A stretch of DNA of 64,000 nucleotides, from positions 1,557,600 through 1,621,599 of the forward strand of contig NW_019091380.1 in the NCBI RefSeq assembly GCF_001949145.1, read 5' to 3'. Positions 61,453 through 64,000 of this stretch are shown in pieces (position 1 is the stretch's first letter; each line of letters starts with the position of its first letter). Source of the stretch: Acanthaster planci. Lineage: Eukaryota; Echinodermata; Asteroidea; Valvatida; Acanthasteridae. A program made the position numbers and the translations under genes. The notes beneath the pieces were generated by a model, which saw only the letters and a program-made list of their open reading frames with translations, did no database searches and was not told the origin of the DNA.

Positions 61453-61633
61453 ATGCGAATCTCTACACCTGGCATTTTTGCGACTGCTGCTGTCTTCATA
61501 CAGTACTTCATGAATGCCATGTTTGTGAAGTCAATGGGCATTCTGCTGGTGTCCATGATGGAGGAGTTTAAAGCAGATACCTGGGTCATGGGTACCATCT
61601 TTGCCCTTGTCGAATGCGGTAAAGATATCCTTG
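61453..61633 (+). CDS. Candidate N-terminal exon of a monocarboxylate-transporter-like (SLC16/MFS) gene
   Basis: The frame opens MRISTPGIFATAAVFIQYF and continues through VKSMGILLVSMMEEFKADTW to ECGKDILG, then meets a strong donor G|GTAAGG at 61634 in phase 1. A first transmembrane helix followed by KSMGILL..MMEEF resembles the TM1-TM2 region of invertebrate monocarboxylate transporters (KSxGVxxxxMxEEF). The usual DGGWGW motif before TM1 is missing. A possible acceptor, CCTTTCAG, ends at 61433, so the exon could begin there and lie internal to a longer N-terminus. No TM3-TM12 exons were recognised up to 64000; they may lie beyond the window, or this may be a remnant. Confidence 0.42.
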
Positions 61634-61841
61634 GTAAGGTCTGCTCTATGTGCACAACGTTTGTGCTTCGTACTCTTTACCTTCGGCATCAGTTGTACTC
61701 CAGGACACATTTTATTTATAGCCTGCCACTCGGGCTAGAATCGGCCGATTTCCTTACAGCTTAATTAATTAACACTGGGCTCTTATCTATGGTGCACTAT
61801 TAAGGTCACATTACGGTAAAATTGTTATTTCGCGACGTGGT

Positions 61842-62122
61842 TAGTGTTGTTTCGCAGTGCGGTGAGTGTTGCTTCAGTGCGCAATAAGAGTTGTTTCACA
61901 TCGAGGTGCGAGTTGTTTCAAAGCTCGATGAGAGTTGTTTGGCAGCGCAGTGAGATCAGCTTTTAGGCTAGTTTAAAACTCACTTTGTGAGCTCTTTTGT
62001 TCATTTCCAAAACGCAAAAATTGGAGCCTACCCTAGATCTGAGGGAACATCAGAAAAGACTTTAACTTCGCTTCTACAACTCGCTGCCAAACAACTCTCA
62101 CCGCCTTGAAACACTCACCGCG
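61842..62122. repeat. Tandem GAGTTGTTTNGCAGCGCAGT units with an inverted copy
   Basis: About five units of 21-23 bp, such as AGTGTTGTTTCGCAGTGCGG and AGAGTTGTTTGGCAGCGCAG, run from 61842 to 61952. Two units recur in reverse complement at 62083-62122 (CGCTGCCAAACAACTCTCAC and CTTGAAACACTCACCGCG). This makes an asymmetric foldback with tandem ends, as seen in Foldback-type or MITE elements. It lies directly downstream of the candidate transporter exon. Confidence 0.65.
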
Positions 62123-63091
62123 CTTATTCAATTACATGTATTTGAAATTGTTGTAAATAAAATGACGGATCGTTCCTGACCAAAAAATCCACAGCGATGA
62201 ATTTCTTCTGAGACCATCACTATTATTTTGTGAAAGTTGTGATATCAACCAACCTATAGCAGCGAAGAGTAAGCAGTCCAGCTTGACCACACTGATGCAC
62301 AAACTCCCCTAAACTCCGTGTATCGCATTATCTCCAATGACACTTGATTCAAATTAGCCCTTTTTTCTCCTGATCACTCAATTGTCAAATTTGGAAGATA
62401 ATGACATCTTTCTTCCTGCTGACCGGAGGAAAAGACTTTTTACAGAATGCTTTGTGTTTTGAAAGTCTTTGACTACTCCCAAATAAGTGAAGTTTTGACA
62501 AGTAAGCTGAATTCTGCCTGAATTTGCTAACTTGGCTTAATTACCGATTCAGTGATATTAACTTTGCGAAAGAGGTTTTTAGCTCACTTAAATTTTTATA
62601 CTTATTAAGAGATGGTGATCCACCTTTAGGTTGAGTCATGCTGAGACCTATTTGCTATAGAATGAAACCACCATCGGCAAAAAGAGGGCTTGAGCAGAAC
62701 CAAAACGCTTGTATCCCATGCAACAAAGTGTCGATGTGCATTGTTGGCTAAACTGAAAACAAGTGTGAACGCTCTCATCTCAGCGCATCCTTCTGATCGC
62801 ACCAATAATTGTTTTTCATCGCTGCGCCCCCGCATGATACTTTGGCCAATTTTGCCAGTCTATATTTAACCGGCTGATAGTAAACTGTATCAGTTTCTCC
62901 CTGCAAAACAATTAGATATTATTAATCATGCGAATGGTTGTGTCCCATACTTACTTGGCTGTACCATTAAACTACCAAAACAGGTGTGTTCGTAAGTAAT
63001 TTAACCTGCAGCCAAAATTCGACTTTGTCAGTCGACAACACTTTCGGGCAAATGAGAGCGCTATAATTGTATCACATTGAGTTGAAACATG
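62123..63091. other. Gene-free stretch
   Basis: No exon continuing the transporter-like frame was seen, and no RNA gene or repeat unit was recognised. Confidence 0.4.
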
Positions 63092-63274
63092 GATGAATAC
63101 GGGCGGTCCACAAAGTGCACCTCAAAGAATTTGCAACGCGTTGACCAATCACACTGCGCGAAATTTGTCAACCCCTTCCAAACGCGCATTGCGTTGACAG
63201 ATTTCGCGCATTGTGATTGGTCAACACGTTCCAAACTCTTGGAGACGCACTATTGTGAAACACCCGTATTCATC
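63092..63274. mobile_element. 183-bp palindromic MITE-like element with paired CCAAT and E2F-type sites
   Basis: The whole element is an imperfect palindrome: GATGAATACGGG at 63092 mirrors CCCGTATTCATC at 63263-63274. TTGACCAATCACACTGCGCG (63141-63160) mirrors GCGCATTGTGATTGGTCAA. Each arm holds a CCAAT box (GACCAATC at 63143-63150, ATTGG at 63216-63220) and a canonical E2F word (GCGCGAAA at 63156-63163, TTTCGCGC at 63202-63209). It encodes no protein. Target duplications were not clear. Confidence 0.65.
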
Positions 63275-63593
63275 GTCCTCACGTATCAGCTGTCGAAGAG
63301 CTAAAACCCCTTTTTTATTTATTACATTAAAGCATATTTTCAGAATCTAAAACTTCGCTTTAATATTATATTTTGCGTTGTACACCAAATTATTATGTCT
63401 CTGGTATAATGGCCTATTGACCGGCTGGTGAGCTCACGTGATTCATCCCCTCTGGGGTGAACCCTGAAATAACACGAGTAACACACGTCGCACGTACGTA
63501 GTCTCATTGAGTGGGGAGCGATATGGTCGACAAAGTGAGGAAAAAATTGAATGAATATGGCATATAAGGACAAGAATGAGTTCCTGCTGCAAG

Positions 63594-63829
63594 CAGTGTT
63601 GTACTCGAGTCCATCACAAGTCCTTTCACAAGTCCCATCACCAGTTCAGTCACAAGTCCCTTCACAAGGCCAGTCATAAGTGACAGGGTGAGCAATGACA
63701 AAGGAATGCTTTTGTCACAGGTCATTTGAATAGCTTGTGAATTGGATTAAGACTGTATGACTTGTGATGGACTTGTGACGGACTTACAAGGACTTGCAGG
63801 GACTTGTGATGGACTGGAATGCAACACTG
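63594..63829. mobile_element. hAT-type MITE, 236 bp, with 8-bp target-site duplication
   Basis: The element starts CAGTGTTG (63594-63601) and ends CAACACTG (63822-63829). Imperfect terminal repeats of about 30 bp run into GAGTCCATCACAAGTCC and its reverse complement. The flanking 8-mers are GCTGCAAG (63586-63593) and CCTGCAAG (63830-63837), matching at 7 of 8 positions. CAGNGNTG ends and 8-bp duplications are the established signature of hAT transposons. The interior is made of CACAAGTCC/GGACTTGTG subrepeats and has no transposase, so it is non-autonomous. Confidence 0.8.
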
Positions 63830-63837
63830 CCTGCAAG

Positions 63838-64000
63838 CTCCAGTTATGAAAAGTGCTAAAATGGTGATTATTTTTTATTGCATGTTACCGCTATGTAACA
63901 GACTCTCACGGTGCCGCCTTTTTCCCACTGTGGTGCGAACCTCTGTTGAATTGAGCCTTTTTACGATGGCGTACGATATTGTGAAGTTTAGAACTCCCAA
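63838..64000. other. Short non-coding end of window
   Basis: Nothing recognised in the final 163 bases. Confidence 0.4.

Noticed and set aside
61317-61655. 112-codon minus-strand frame
   Set aside because: It is the antisense shadow of the transporter-like plus-strand exon.

Overview
This is a eukaryotic, metazoan window dominated by one large split gene: a single-copy-type Axin, the scaffold of the beta-catenin destruction complex in Wnt signalling. I could assemble all ten coding exons by hand on the + strand from position 14948 to 48523. They give a 901-residue protein with an unbroken frame, GT/AG introns, an in-frame stop upstream of the start, an RGS domain, a GSK3-binding helix, a beta-catenin-binding helix and a C-terminal DIX domain ending in KIIGKVEKID. 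The protein resembles vertebrate Axin but has a single RGS-DIX architecture with its own linkers. Several-kilobase introns and very frequent TACATGTA/ACATGTAC palindromic motifs suggest an invertebrate deuterostome. I lean to an echinoderm such as a sea star, or a hemichordate; this is inference and not proven by the sequence.

Layout. Positions 1-5000 hold AT-rich intergenic sequence, an inverted-repeat pair (1834-2437), a perfect 15-bp hairpin (2467-2519) and a large foldback of about 750 bp (4151-4905). Positions 5003-5450 hold two possible divergent first coding exons around a CpG-rich interval. Positions 5450-8900 hold small inverted repeats, a tRNA-derived SINE-like head and no convincing gene. 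Positions 8930-11570 hold CpG-rich, regulatory-looking blocks, with two TCF/LEF-type sites and possible Axin leader exons. Positions 14678-51340 are the Axin transcript from a 5' UTR exon to a likely poly(A) site. The introns carry simple repeats, a SINE-like remnant, a dispersed repeat in two opposite copies and short hairpins.

Positions 51341-64000 are mostly non-coding and rich in foldback or MITE-like elements: 57164-57595, 61842-62122, 63092-63274 and 63594-63829. The last has hAT-type ends and a nearly perfect 8-bp target duplication. One short exon at 61453-61633 looks like the N-terminus of a monocarboxylate-transporter-like (SLC16/MFS) gene whose other exons are not recognised here.

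I found no clearly unprecedented biological system. The strongest points are the complete Axin gene with two identical ACAGCAG tandem splice acceptors, the hAT MITE with its duplication, the long foldback, and a small palindromic element carrying paired E2F- and CCAAT-type sites. All family names come from reading motifs by eye. No database search was run.
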